A stretch of DNA of 64,000 nucleotides from Hyperoplus lanceolatus. Its lineage: Eukaryota > Chordata > Actinopteri > Uranoscopiformes > Ammodytidae. Shown here piece by piece: positions 39,632 through 64,000 of the stretch (position 1 is the stretch's first letter; each line of letters begins with the position of its first letter). The DNA lies in NCBI GenBank assembly GCA_026929865.2, contig CM049404.1:28966001-29030000 (forward strand). The letters run 5' to 3'. Below the pieces are notes generated by a model that had not been told where the DNA came from, did not search any database, and was given only the letters and a program-made list of their open reading frames with translations. The position numbers and the translations under genes are program-made.

Positions 39632-42600
39632 GAATGTGTAGTGTTTTGGTGAATCAGTCTAGATTAAATTATTTCATGCAATTGCACCACTTTCCCTTCC
39701 AACGTTTTAACATTTCATCTATAATTTTTGAACAGTATTATTCAAATCAAGTGAAGTCGCAGCAGAACTAAGTATTTTTAAACACCACCTGTCTGCCAGC
39801 TGGAGATACCCCCACAGTGAATACCACACCCCTATTTTAAACCAGGCTGGGGCTTTAGGCCTTGGTTGTTCCCAGGGAGTTCACACGGAGAGCAGAAATT
39901 ACACATTCAAAATAATTGGGAGATCTGCAGATTGTATAACAATGCTGAAAGAGTCATATGCCAGTTGGTATTTACAGTTTACTATTCAAGTGTAAATTTG
40001 TTTTTTTTAGGCTTACTGATAATATGTCTATGTGGCCATATAATTTTTATTGTTTGCACTCTTTCCTGCTTTGTAGCCTACAGCTTGGTAGGCTACCATC
40101 TTAAGTCAGTAGATTGTCTGTAGGCCTCCAGCATAGTGTTGAGTTCAAACATATGTTGAACAATACTGCCCCCAAGTGACTGAAGTGAGTAGAGCAGCAA
40201 TATTTCCTCTCTGGTTGTAAGTAAATTGTGAACAGTCTAGAGTGGGTCTTTATAGTCTAGAATAAAGTGTCAGTCAAAACCATAGATAGTAAATAATACC
40301 TACAAACAGATTTGTGCATGAGCAGAAGCTAAAGAAACATAATCTGCAATGCTCTACTAAAAATGCCAAAATAACGGAGATATCACGCCAACACCAGGGG
40401 AACTCAAACTTAATATTAAAAGGTCTGAATCTGATTTTAATTCAATGTCCAACGGTCATTAAAGATTTGTGATAACATTTACCTTTTACGTGCATAGCCG
40501 ACCCTTAAAACGGAAGTAGTGTCTATCAACATTTTAGTCGTATCAATTACAGCGGTACACGGAAGCGCGCGAAAGATAAAAGTACAAACTATTCTGAAAT
40601 GATTTTTCAATCAATGGGGAAGTCTTCGTTAAGTTAGAAGCAAGGCTTCGGCAAAGGTAAGCAAAACTAATTAATGTGAGTTACAAGATAAGCCAGTGCA
40701 AACAGCGTAGTAGCATAAGCCTACAGTTCGCGAGGAAAATCTCTGCGTGAATGGTTAGCGTTAGCCTGAGTTGATAGTTTGCTAGGTAGGCTACATTACA
40801 TTCGTCTCCATTGAGTTTCTATATTTATATTTAAATGTAAGCTCTTAAACTTTCACAACACAACTTACCTAAAGACAGCAGCAATATGGTATTCATATTC
40901 TGGGATGCCCGAAACGTGTGACTTTCCATTGCTTTTCTCCATAGTTATCTTCAAAATTCCCGCTCCAAAATAAAAACAACAATGACGCAGACATTATTGA
41001 AACAGAGCAAGATTATCCAGAAGCCAGTACTGCGGGACAGTTGTCTGTGATCCATCAGAATGTGTGAACATAGAGGGCGCTGTTGTTATTTATGTACAAC
41101 CCAGTAATGGTAATATGATGACGATGAAGCAGATACAACTGATTTCGTGCAGTTCAGGAAAGATAGTCTTCCGTACAACTTTTTGATTTTTAAGAATGTT
41201 TAGAATGTTGAATGGGCAGAATAAGATGGACCTGTGCAAATGCATTAATAATTAGGTTACTATGTAAAAATAGTGTTGTTTTCGCTGATGGCCTCTTGTT
41301 TGCTGTTCCACATCATTCATTATCACCATAGGAAAAATGAGACTGGTTAAAACATAAAAGTTCCTTAACGTCCTTTTTAAAAGGAGGATTAAATTAAGAT
41401 AGGTAATGAAGGAAAAGCAACAGCAAGTTGAGAAAAAGCCAGCGGGTTTAGGAGAGGGCAGAGACTGATTTTGACAGTGAGAGCGCAGAGCAGGGAGAGA
41501 CCGATGAAGATCCGGAGAGTGAGGCTGAGGGTGACATCCAAACAGAGATACAGACACAGGACACATGTGAACAAGAACAAGGCCATCAGGTTTGTGATGA
41601 TGAGGAAATATTTGCCTAAAACAGTGTAATTACAGTGTATATGGTGTGTCAATGTAGAAGTGTGTAATCCTAGGATTTAGTGTATACTCATTTAAAGCAT
41701 AGTGGTCACTGCAGCTGTTAAAGACATTTCCTTGCATCTGCAGCATTGATGTTATAATTGTACATTAGTCACTAGAGTACATTTTATATTTTTAGTATAT
41801 TATGGTGTAGTTCTCATGATATAATGTAGTCATTAGCAGTAGAAAAATCCTTAAAATGTGTTTATTTATTTTCCATGTATAAATGAAAATAAATCCTAAT
41901 TGAGTTTGATCCATTTTTTTTTTTCTCCACAGATATCCACAAATCTAGATATGACCCACAATGAAGCCAAACTTGAAATTGTTTCAAAGGACCTTGATGG
42001 AGAACAGGAGAAGGATCAGCCTTATACAATATTCATCTTAGGCCAGTGTTTTAAGATACCGGACTCCACTTAGTATGCAGACATTGTAGCTCTCCAGTTG
42101 ACTCACCACCTGATCTTCTAAACTGGAAGAAGGCAACCTAGAGAGGGGTGTTAATGCATGCCAAGTTTGAGTGGCACAAACAAGCATTTATTGTATTGAG
42201 GGACTATCAGAGCTGTAAAAACAAATGCAATTCAATACATTTGGCATTTCGCAAAAATAAAAAGGTAAAATTGCCATCATGTAACTGTTGTGATATTTTT
42301 GTAAAGGTTCACACCCCTAGAAACAAGTAAAGCAGACTGCAAACTATGCTCCGATAAATTAAATGTTAATCAGTAACTTGTTAAATTCAAAAATAAGGTA
42401 TTTTCAAAGTAATTGCAACAACTCTAATGGCATCAATACTCTGGGAAAAGTATCCAAATTTGATTACTTGGACTGAAGGTATCTGCGCATCCCCAATTCA
42501 GTGTTTTATATACATCAAAGTACACGGTTCACATTTTAGTTATATTTACACATTTATAGCCAAAACAATTGTTCATATATTTATAAACTCACATCAGTAC

Positions 42601-42719
42601 CACTAGTCCATACTGCCCCACTACTTTACAATATGGGGCTACAGAAACAGAACAATCTGCACTGCTCTATTAACAGTGTTGTAGTATTACTTCCTTGTGA
42701 AATGACACACTGAGAGAAA
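39632..42719. other. Intergenic region jph2/tubulin A with unassigned spliced-looking segments
   Basis: No known gene is recognised. 40.5-42.08 kb contains open segments bordered by splice-like sites on both strands (see findings) and a GATGATC-family repeat fragment (41262-41395). ETS- and E2F-like sites (CGGAAG, GCGCGAAA) occur at 40560-40575. 42.1-42.7 kb shows nothing. Confidence 0.4.
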
Positions 42720-42739
42720 AGTGCAGTCGAGGAACAAAC

Positions 42740-42745
42740 TTTATT
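42740..42745 (-). promoter_or_regulatory. tubulin A polyadenylation signal
   Basis: AATAAA on the minus strand, about 60 nt past the stop codon. Confidence 0.75.
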
Positions 42746-42805
42746 TATCACATTGATTGATAAAAAGGCACAACTTATACATTAATACAATGGAATGTTG
42801 CCTGT

Positions 42806-45332
<2,527 letters not shown>

Positions 45333-45466
45333 GTTTGCTGAAACTGTGAAGTCTGAAGGAGGTTGGGATTAAGAAGAGGAAGAGATTAAGTTATCTCTCA
45401 CAGCTCGGCCTTTATGAAACCACCGTGAGAAGAAGTAACTGATGATAATTTTTTCAAGGCGGGGCG

Positions 45467-45566
45467 TTTTATACTTCCTTAGCCGGTGCAACGTCGCATC
45501 TGAATTATGATTGGCTAGCGGTCACATGTGCTTCATTTCTATTGGTCAAAATCAAACAGTCACATG
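45467..45566 (-). promoter_or_regulatory. tubulin A promoter: TATA, two CCAAT, two GTCACATG boxes
   Basis: On the minus strand: TATAAAA (45473-45467) followed by CGCCCCGCC, CCAAT at 45514-45510 and 45545-45541, and GTCACATG (plus orientation) at 45521-45528 and 45559-45566. The TATA lies about 135 bp from the ATG, so the 5'UTR would be about 105 nt. Confidence 0.75.
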
Positions 45567-46054
45567 CTTCGGTGACGCGCCACTAATTCTGCGGGAAACT
45601 GGTTGCAACCGTACGCGCGCGAGAGTAACGGACAATGAAAGGCGTCAACCAGGAAGTGAAGGATCTTTTCATTCTACATCGTTTGTTTTATGTCGCATTT
45701 ATGAACTCTACTTCTGTGATCCGGTCGAATCTTACCAATTTACAAGTTTTCTCTCTGAAACGTTGTGTATTTAATCTTATTATTATAGGATGCCATGAAT
45801 TTGTTTACACACAACCTCTGTAAAAATCAAATTAATTTTGATAATTTTCATCATGTTTTATTTACCTTTAGTTAACAAATGGTGTTCCCTCACAAAAATA
45901 ACTGGCCTTTCGAAAATTAATATGGACTACAATAGTGTATAAGATTTTGTTAAGGCACATGCTCATTCATTAACTTTCTATCTATCATTCACCTTCTATC
46001 TATTTATTTATCTAGATAGATGGTTGGACAGACATAGATAGATAGATAGGTAGG

Positions 46055-46104
<50 letters not shown>

Positions 46105-47589
46105 TTGATTGTATTTGAGACTCCTTGATCATGACAAAGTTGAAGATGCATAGGAGAAAGTGTCAGAAGCTGAAGACATTGACAAACAGATTTTAAACAA
46201 TTTAAATGTTTGTTATTGTCGGTAAACATTTATTGTTAGTGTTGTTCATTATGTGTTCAGAAATTAGAATTGTAGGCTATAGTTAAATTGTATGTGTAGT
46301 TTTGGGTCTAAGTCCTTTGTTTCCTTTTGAAATCATACCAGTCAGTTCTGTCCGGGAACGTAAGTTATGTTATTTTGGGCCACAATTAAAAATATAAAAT
46401 GGTTTAAAAAATATCCTTGATAAACTCTGTCCCTTTATCGCATTTGAAAAGCAACATAGCCTACTGTGTTTCATGTGAGTAAGTGAGTGGGTAAGTGAGT
46501 AGTCTTTTTGTTATGATCCAAATGATTCATACATTATGATTTCTTTACTCAGAACGAGTTGTATGAGCTCAGGCCATTAGGGCCTGCAGACCATAAATAA
46601 CAAACTGAAGTTCAAGTCTTGCAATCACCTGGGAACTTAAATTGGTAAAAAGATTCCACACATTAAGCAATAATACATTCTGTATTATTAAAAGTATTCT
46701 ACTTATTATTATAAGATGGATATTTTTAAATCAATGGTTTCACTATATTAATTTTAACATTTTTGATGCCCTTACTTTGACATACTTGTATTTACCCCTT
46801 GTGCCTGCTCAACTACAGTTCTTATCCAGAAGTCCTCACATAAATTACAAATCACACCGTAAATAAGTAAATATGAGATTTGCAAATACATTTAAGTAAT
46901 CTTCTCAGTACTCCAAAAAATGTCCCGTTTTATCGTACAATGGCATGCACAAACTCAATGCTATGTGAAAGTCATAGCCATTATTTTTATTATTGACACC
47001 AGAGTTTTTTCTACTGGGACATGTTTACAAAAAAAAAGCTGTTTGCTATTACCACCACCAGAGGTCTCCATGTAATTGGAATTGGTTAAATTTCTTTTGT
47101 ATTTCAGTCAGCTCACCACAAACAGTTTTAAACGTATCTTATCTTATCTATCTAATCTTCTTATATTATTACATTGATTTGCCTCAGTCAATCATAACTC
47201 AATTTGTGACTGTTTTACTTCATCTGTTAAGTCAATTTGAACAAGAAAAAGATAATTATACACACACCTACACTGGCATGTCACCTAGCCATCAAAACAT
47301 TAAAATAGAATTGAACACAGCAATGCTTTTAATATATCACCCATTTTGACCTGTTATTGTTCTAAACATTTTTAATATTATATCATTATTTTTTTCTATA
47401 ATCTGAACAACTATCAGAAAAAGATACATTTTTTAAGTCACTGTGGGATTGGCCAAACCAAATATGAAAATGCAGGAAAAGCACACATGGATATGATGGA
47501 CTTAACAAACAATGCAGTAAAAGAAGGGAGCTCCAGCAGGTGTGTCCTCACAGATTTTAGTACAGTATAAAAGACAATACGATAAGGCC
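45567..47589. other. Intergenic region tubulin A/B
   Basis: It contains a (GATA)n tract (about 46030-46103) and otherwise AT-rich DNA. No exon, RNA gene or clear transposon is seen at 46.1-47.55 kb. Confidence 0.5.
46030..46103. repeat. (GATA)n microsatellite
   Basis: About 16 GATA-type units with GGTA interruptions at the left. Confidence 0.95.
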
Positions 47590-47603
47590 GGTAATTTCAC
47601 AGA

Positions 47604-47609
47604 TTTATT
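47604..47609 (-). promoter_or_regulatory. tubulin B polyadenylation signal
   Basis: AATAAA on the minus strand, about 150 nt past the stop. Confidence 0.65.
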
Positions 47610-47758
47610 TAAAGTCCATAACCTCTCAAATCATATTTTACATCTCGGTATGAGTTACATTAGAGCACAAAACACAATATTACACATACACAAGATATTA
47701 TGTTTATATATTTTGGTCAGACATGGGACTTTAAAGTCATATTTACTTATTCCTATGC

Positions 47759-53897
<6,139 letters not shown>

Positions 53898-55410
53898 GAT
53901 GGCTCGTCGATATTATTCAATGTAATGAGAAAAGCCCGAGGAGTGTTCTGTCTGTGGTGTGCAGTGGTCAGTGGTAGATCTTCTTATGCGCCACACTCTG
54001 CCACTAGATGAGAATGGCTGAAGTGCGCAGTTTAGAAACACCCCCTCCTACTGTTTGCTGCAGTAACTGTTTCACACCCAGAACCAGAACAACCATGACA
54101 CTGCAAGTAAGAAGGACTGCAACTCCGAACCAGAAAACCTCATTTGGGTTGATGATTTGGTGCAGAGCTGTGCAGTCTATTGTATTTATTGTCCGTAGAG
54201 AGCTGGGAACAGGATGCATAGACTTTTAGCTGGATTTGATGCTGTAATGTCTCATCTAGTTCAAAATTCATGTTTGTATGTCCCAGCCACTTGGAATAAT
54301 CTGCAAAGAGACACTACACTCGTTCATCTCAAATCTCTGGCAGAAACAATTATAAACTCAATTGAATTTCACAATTCTTAATTGTGCCTGTTATACCTTT
54401 TTAAACCCCATGCTTGTACTATTAAATATTTTCAGTTTTATTTGGTGGATTTTGTATTGTTTTTTCATTGCAATTTTTGTAAATTTTTCTGGCCAGGTAT
54501 CCTTTCAATAAAGTTGAAAAGTGACAAAAACCGTGTTGGAAAATGAGTAAACATGGTATGCAAACTTTCACACTGCATTCTCAACATTAACATTACTAGC
54601 ATGCAGACTCATTCAACTTAGCTGGAAATTACCAACCTCTCCCTCACATTCGTGCTGGGTTCGCGAGGTAATGTCAGTCCTCAAACTAGAAAAAAAATCA
54701 GATGCACAGTTGAAAAATCAGATGCTCATTGAAATTATTTTTTAAAAACCTGTTACCCTTTCCTAGACTATTATGCAAACAAATTTGATACCAAGACCCA
54801 TGACTAGTGGCTCTATTCATCACTTATCCTACCCTCTCTCCCATTCTCTATTTTTTCTTCACCCCTTCTTGCTGACTGTATACTGGACACAGAACTCATC
54901 TGCCACCTTCATTTTTATGTTAGTTATCTGTGATTTTTTGTTGCAGTATTCTCCTGAAAACTTCATAAAACAATTTGAAATGAATACATTTATAATGTAT
55001 GCATAGTTTGAGCCGGTAATTAAGGTTAATTTTTAATCATTTATAATCTGATATAAACTTATTTTAATTCAGACTATGAATTTAAACTATAGTGAGGTTG
55101 GCAAAAACCTTGAGTGGTGTGCGCTGGAGCTCCCATTGAGAACCTAATTTTAGTGTTAATTTTTTCGAAGATTAGACATTTTATTTAGAGGTTAATGGTT
55201 TTATCTCATCCAGTATCCCTGATACAGCATACACTGTGTGTCTCCTGTAGAATTTGACATGTTATGCATGTTTATTGATGTGCAACAACTTCCTTATCTG
55301 ATTACATAAAATGGCACAGGGTTCAGGATTTGGGTCGTGAAAGATTTATCAATCCCAGTCAGAAAAAAAAGAAAAGTTATATTAACAACACAGACAACTG
55401 CACATGTTTC
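53898..55410. other. Intergenic region tubulin B/C with LINE tail
   Basis: 54240-54525 contains TGTCCCAGCCACTTGGAATA, ATCTCAAATCTCTGG and CTGGCCAGGTATCC, a decayed L2/Rex-type 3' end on the plus strand. The rest is AT-rich with nothing recognised. Confidence 0.45.
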
Positions 55411-55416
55411 AGGAAA

Positions 55417-55422
55417 TTTATT
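55417..55422 (-). promoter_or_regulatory. tubulin C polyadenylation signal
   Basis: AATAAA on the minus strand, about 190 nt past the stop. Another AATAAA at 55607-55602 is too close to the stop to be the main site. Confidence 0.6.
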
Positions 55423-55613
55423 TTGCTCTCACATTTGAAAGACAAACATTGCTTTATGAAATGCCTTTAAGAACAAATTTGGTTAGATCCTCCCTGGTCC
55501 GTCATATCACAGGGAAAACATCCCACCTTGATATTTTCAATTTTGGACAAACATTTAATTTTGGAATGTATTTCAGAATAAATTTTATCCCTTTTAATGC
55601 CTTTATTTCAATT

Positions 55614-58111
<2,498 letters not shown>

Positions 58112-58224
58112 TTTGTAGTGATGTAGATAGGAGGATGGCAGAAGCTCCTTGACAGAAAGTCTTACAATTCGACAGTTAGGGGGTCGATGTAAGAAATAAT
58201 GGCGAAAATGAGGATGGACTGCAG

Positions 58225-58325
58225 TATATATTCATGTGCGGCACTGGGGCCGGTGCTTGCCGTGTCACTATTGGTCAACTCCCTGTCAGTCTGATGTGTC
58301 CAAGCTTTCCATGGCTTTCTATTGG
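58225..58325 (-). promoter_or_regulatory. tubulin C promoter: TATA and two CCAAT boxes
   Basis: TATATA at 58230-58225, with CCAAT (minus) at 58274-58270 and 58325-58321. This matches the layout at gene A. The predicted 5'UTR is about 85 nt. Confidence 0.72.
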
Positions 58326-61300
58326 ACGAGCGTTCCACTTGCTTTAGAGCCCGCCCCCAGACCCCACCCTGTTCCCTGACATACTCTCGTTGTTGTGCTG
58401 CAAGGATGGAGCGCACTATTGTGAGGAAAATGCTGTTGAAAGGCCCAGTGTTCCGTACACCAAACAATTTACACACTTCTACATTCAAAACGAAATAATC
58501 CAAACAGAAAACAATATAAAACAGTTTGACAACGTATAGAATAGTCTTCAATTTGACTATAAAGCACATTTTAAAGTCTCCATTTATCATATTGTACCTG
58601 GCTGGTCGTGTCAACCTGAAGACATATGTCAAAGACTGTAGACGTTATTGTCCCAAAAGGGAAATTCTTTCACAAAAATGCACCTTAGGAATTTAAACCT
58701 GTTTGTAGATTCAGGAAAGTGACAGAGTAATTCCACTTAATAAGAATGCAGAAGAAATGCAAAAGTTACACCTGCTTTTCTGTTTTACCTGAGGGGTCCA
58801 AATACATTTCACAATTCATAGAACGACACCCAGACACAAGTAGCAGAACGACTCAGGTAAAATAATCCTGACAAAACTGTACAACAATATATCAAAACCC
58901 AATTTTGTCAACATATGGCACCCAAAAAGGTAAAGGAAAAAAAATAATTATTTATTAAAGAACTACGTTTATTCTACTACTATTCAAGACTAGCTTATTT
59001 TTTCAGAGTTCAAAATAAATGGATGCAGAGCTCAAAGTTTTTACAATTTCTGGGAGAACACATTTACATTTATTTTGAGATTAACACATCCAAAACCTCG
59101 GACACAACTAGGTGGGAAGCCTATAAGGTGTCAAATTATAAGATAGTGTGTAAATTAGTTTGTTTGTAAACTGCAAAAATAAACCTATTTCATCAAACCC
59201 CTCTAATAAAGAAGACCTATAAATACAGTATTACCCAGACAAAGATCATCTCAATGAAAAGAGCCACAAGAATGAAATACAAAATACATGTTTCTGCATC
59301 TACACAATAATTCGCAAAAGAAAAAAATATTATAAATAACTGCAGGTGAGGCTAAGTACAAAAATACAATGATTTTTTAAATGTTTGCTATACCTTTTTT
59401 AAATCATTATTATAAAAACTCATATTCAATTAGAAAAATTACGTTTAATTTTTTTTATATATATATAAAGATTTCATCACACGATCTGTCTGGGATAAAA
59501 GAGGTCAGCTAGCCAGCCATGGATGAGGGATGTGGAGGCTACAGAGCCACAGACGCCCATCCCCCATCATCCCTCCCAAGATTTAACCGTTACAAGGAAC
59601 TGAATAACCGAGTTGCCTGGATACAGCCTAGAATCCACATAGACCGCCTTTATCTGGTAGTCACGTGACACGGCTTAAACGGCAGCTTTAACAGACTGCA
59701 GTGAAGCTGCCCCCCATGGGGGAATTTTAGGAGCCTCAGCTACGTCTTTTCCAAAATCTGTCACCCTGATGTCCTGTGTCTGCACGGAAAGGCACTTGCT
59801 CTCGCCTTCACGTGCTTGTGTCCTCCTTTTGTAAAACGGATGACAAAAAAGTAGAAAAATTCATGAGGATGATTGGGTGTGGCCACTGCGGCAAGTGCAT
59901 GCATCATGTTAGTCCTCCTCTTTTGTTTGCACAATTCATCAAAGCAGTTTTTGTCCACATCCCAAGATCAAGCTTGTCCAGAGTAACTGGGTGTTTGTAG
60001 TAGCTCTGTCCATCTTAGACATTGAGCTTTCCGTGAAAAAGATCATAAATTCTTCTTCAGTGAATCTGAAGAACAGCCCAGAAGACTAACACAGTAAAGC
60101 AGCTTGGTTCCTAACAACAAAGGAAACAGTTGCCCCTGAGGCAGAAATATAACCCCTTTGAATGTGGGGCTGCTTTTAAAACCCAGTGTTTGATTATGCA
60201 GCCAGAAACACAGTGAAATCAGCTAAATTTAGCCCCTTTTTGATGGATGATTTTGGACCACGTCACACCGACAACGGCATATGGCATCTTCCTGTCCTAT
60301 AGTTGGAGCCATTGCATTTTTTTTTTTTTTTTACAAAAGTACAATCATCGGAAATGGTCCAAAGTCTGAGTAGCTAAAATTCTTTTGAATGAAAGTTCAA
60401 AAGTTCATCTGCACATCTGCATGCATAAAATTTGCCAAAATCAGAGATCATGACATTAGCTTTGCTTTAAAGCTATTGTGTTTCTCTTTTATTTAAAGAG
60501 CAAACACCTTGCAACCCTACACCATTCAAAAAAAACATCAAGGGTATCACAACCTTTCAGCATTTATCTGACTGCACCTGCATCAAAACAATCACAATGG
60601 GAACTCAGTGGCAGACAGAAAACATGCGTTGTCATTTTGTTGGGTATCATATTCTCTCGCCTCTCAGTCCCCTTTAATGCCATGAAGGACCACTCCCATC
60701 TCTCCAGCATTCCCAACCGCCCTCTCTCCTCTTTGAGTGCAGCTGCTCCCACCCTCTCTGCTTCAGCTGTTAGGGAGGAGGAGGAGGAGTGATGGGGAAT
60801 GGAGAATATTCTCTCAAGAAATCCTGGCTGGTTGCCACAGTTCCTTCCTGTATTTCTCTTTCGTCCCCTGCAGTTTGTATTGAGTATAACACCCACAACA
60901 AGCTGGTTATGAATCATGCATCCTCACTTCCCTGGTGAATAAATTATGAAAACATTTAGATTTTTAGTGTTTCTACCTAAAACAAAGGCTTTGGGAAGCT
61001 GTGCCAGTGAGAATTTTTTTTTCCGGGCTTGCAGTAGACGTAGAAAGTATGGATTATGTTAGAAGAACAATGTGCAAGTCTGCTTTAAGATGGCTGTCAT
61101 TCCCTGCAGGATTCAAGACAGCTCAAAGGTCAGGGATTTTATGTTGTAAGGGATTTGGCTCAGGACCTCAATCGCCAAAGTTCTTGTGTAGTATCTTAGC
61201 ACAATAATTATGTCAAATACACAGCTATTTAGGCAATTTCAGTTCTTTAAAACAAAGCAAAACCAGAGGAAACACCCTAATCTGAGTTCAGTTGAACAGC

Positions 61301-61950
61301 AGAGGCACTAAGAGACAGGCAGGCAGCCACGTGATCGGCCCATTCAATGACATCATTGCAGAGAATATAGGACAAAGAGGGAGGAGCGATGGAGAGATGG
61401 CACGCCGGGTGGATACCATGGGAGGCTCTCAGCAGCAACATGGACACCCAGCTGATCTGCTCCAGTGAGGTGGAAGCATGCAGCATCTTATGCAGCAGAA
61501 GCATTCAGCCATTTTGCATCATTTGTGGTGCACCAGGTGTTTGTAAAGAAAAGCTATAGATAGGTATTCAGAATTGGCTCATATACCCAGACATATATGG
61601 TTTACAGTTTGTTACACACTAAATAAAAGATGCATGCAGCGTTAGCTCATTCTTCTGCAAGCATAATACATTTGTTTTGTCCTTTATTTAAAAAAAATCA
61701 ATATGGAACATTTAATTGCAAACAAGTCTCATCACATAAAATTAATATTCTTAATGGCATCAAGAATACAATCCATTCCATCCATTATGTAATTTATTTT
61801 ACGCCTTTAAAAAACAGGTTCAATGGAATACTTTTTTTTCTAAATAGAACGCAAAACACAGAGTAGGCCTAGCTGGTCTTGAACGGCAAATCCAAAAGAT
61901 GGCAGTGATAACCTTTTTTTTCCTCGTCAGTGCACAAAAGCAAATCCACT
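58326..61950. other. Intergenic region between divergent tubulins C and D
   Basis: It is 3.6 kb with no recognised gene or intact transposon. It is AT-rich at 58.4-59.5 kb. More complex, repeat-free DNA lies at 59.5-61.9 kb, including GC-richer blocks at 59.5-59.75, 60.6-60.8 and 61.3-61.5 kb. It is a plausible place for shared tubulin regulatory elements; nothing specific is proven. Confidence 0.4.
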
Positions 61951-61960
61951 GCACGGCCTG

Positions 61961-61967
61961 TATAAAG
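61961..61967 (+). promoter_or_regulatory. tubulin D TATA box
   Basis: TATAAAG, 143 bp before the ATG. The predicted 5'UTR is about 115 nt. Confidence 0.7.
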
Positions 61968-62109
61968 CTGATAGCGCCGCCCTCATATTCAGCAGTTGTT
62001 GCATAGACCCCGTTGGGTACACCTCGCGACGCAAACCCCCCGTTTTTAAACGCCTCTTTTTACATATTTTCTCCCTCTCTTCTTCCTCTCCGAACCTTAA
62101 AACGAAAAC

Positions 62110-64000
<1,891 letters not shown>

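Overview
This window is teleost fish nuclear DNA, most likely from a percomorph. The evidence is intron-rich vertebrate genes with GT-AG junctions, long dinucleotide and tetranucleotide microsatellites, tRNA-derived SINEs, and Tc1, hAT and TTAA-type DNA transposons of the kinds common in fish. I found no bacterial, phage, CRISPR or retroviral system, and no convincing wholly new system. The protein-coding content is two genes of a known vertebrate pair plus a cluster of alpha-tubulin genes.

Region 1 (1-17.7 kb, minus strand) holds the 5' part of gdap1l1, a GST-fold relative of the CMT gene GDAP1. Coding exons 1-3 are complete and exon 4 runs off the left edge. The introns carry tRNA-derived SINEs, palindromic TTAA-flanked MITEs, a hAT element nested in one MITE, an inverted pair of about 215-bp repeats, and CA, GT, CTAT and ATA microsatellites.

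Region 2 (17.7-20.5 kb) is the shared 5' region of gdap1l1 and jph2, which are transcribed divergently. It is CpG-rich near gdap1l1 and carries a long GA tract about 70 bp upstream of the gdap1l1 ATG.

Region 3 (20.5-39.6 kb, plus strand) is a complete jph2 (junctophilin-2) gene. Its five coding exons add up to exactly 758 codons (757 aa plus stop): eight MORN repeats, a helical segment, a long Pro/Ser/Lys-rich divergent region and a C-terminal membrane anchor. A 3'UTR intron and a 2.3-kb 3'UTR follow. Its introns are packed with old fish repeats.

Region 4 (39.6-42.7 kb) has no identified gene. It does contain a few spliced-looking open segments of unknown meaning.

Region 5 (42.7-64 kb) is an alpha-tubulin cluster. 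Three tandem genes lie on the minus strand: A, 42.8-45.3 kb; B, 47.8-53.9 kb; C, 55.6-58.1 kb. A fourth, divergent gene (D) starts at 62.1 kb on the plus strand and is cut by the right edge. All share the vertebrate TUBA layout: exon 1 is only the ATG, then exons of 223, 149 and about 980 nt. The copies differ where alpha-tubulins are modified after translation. B ends in Glu-Glu with no encoded C-terminal Tyr, and the K40 acetylation loop differs in A and B. B's intron 3 has been enlarged by a Tc1 element, and intron 3 of C preserves the matching empty site. Gene A carries clustered small indels around exon 3/exon 4 that look like either a pseudogene lesion or a badly polished assembly patch.

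The divergent GDAP1L1-JPH2 pairing is the ohnologue of the GDAP1-JPH1 pairing known in vertebrates. The tubulin genes supply microtubule subunits and are functionally unrelated to that pair.
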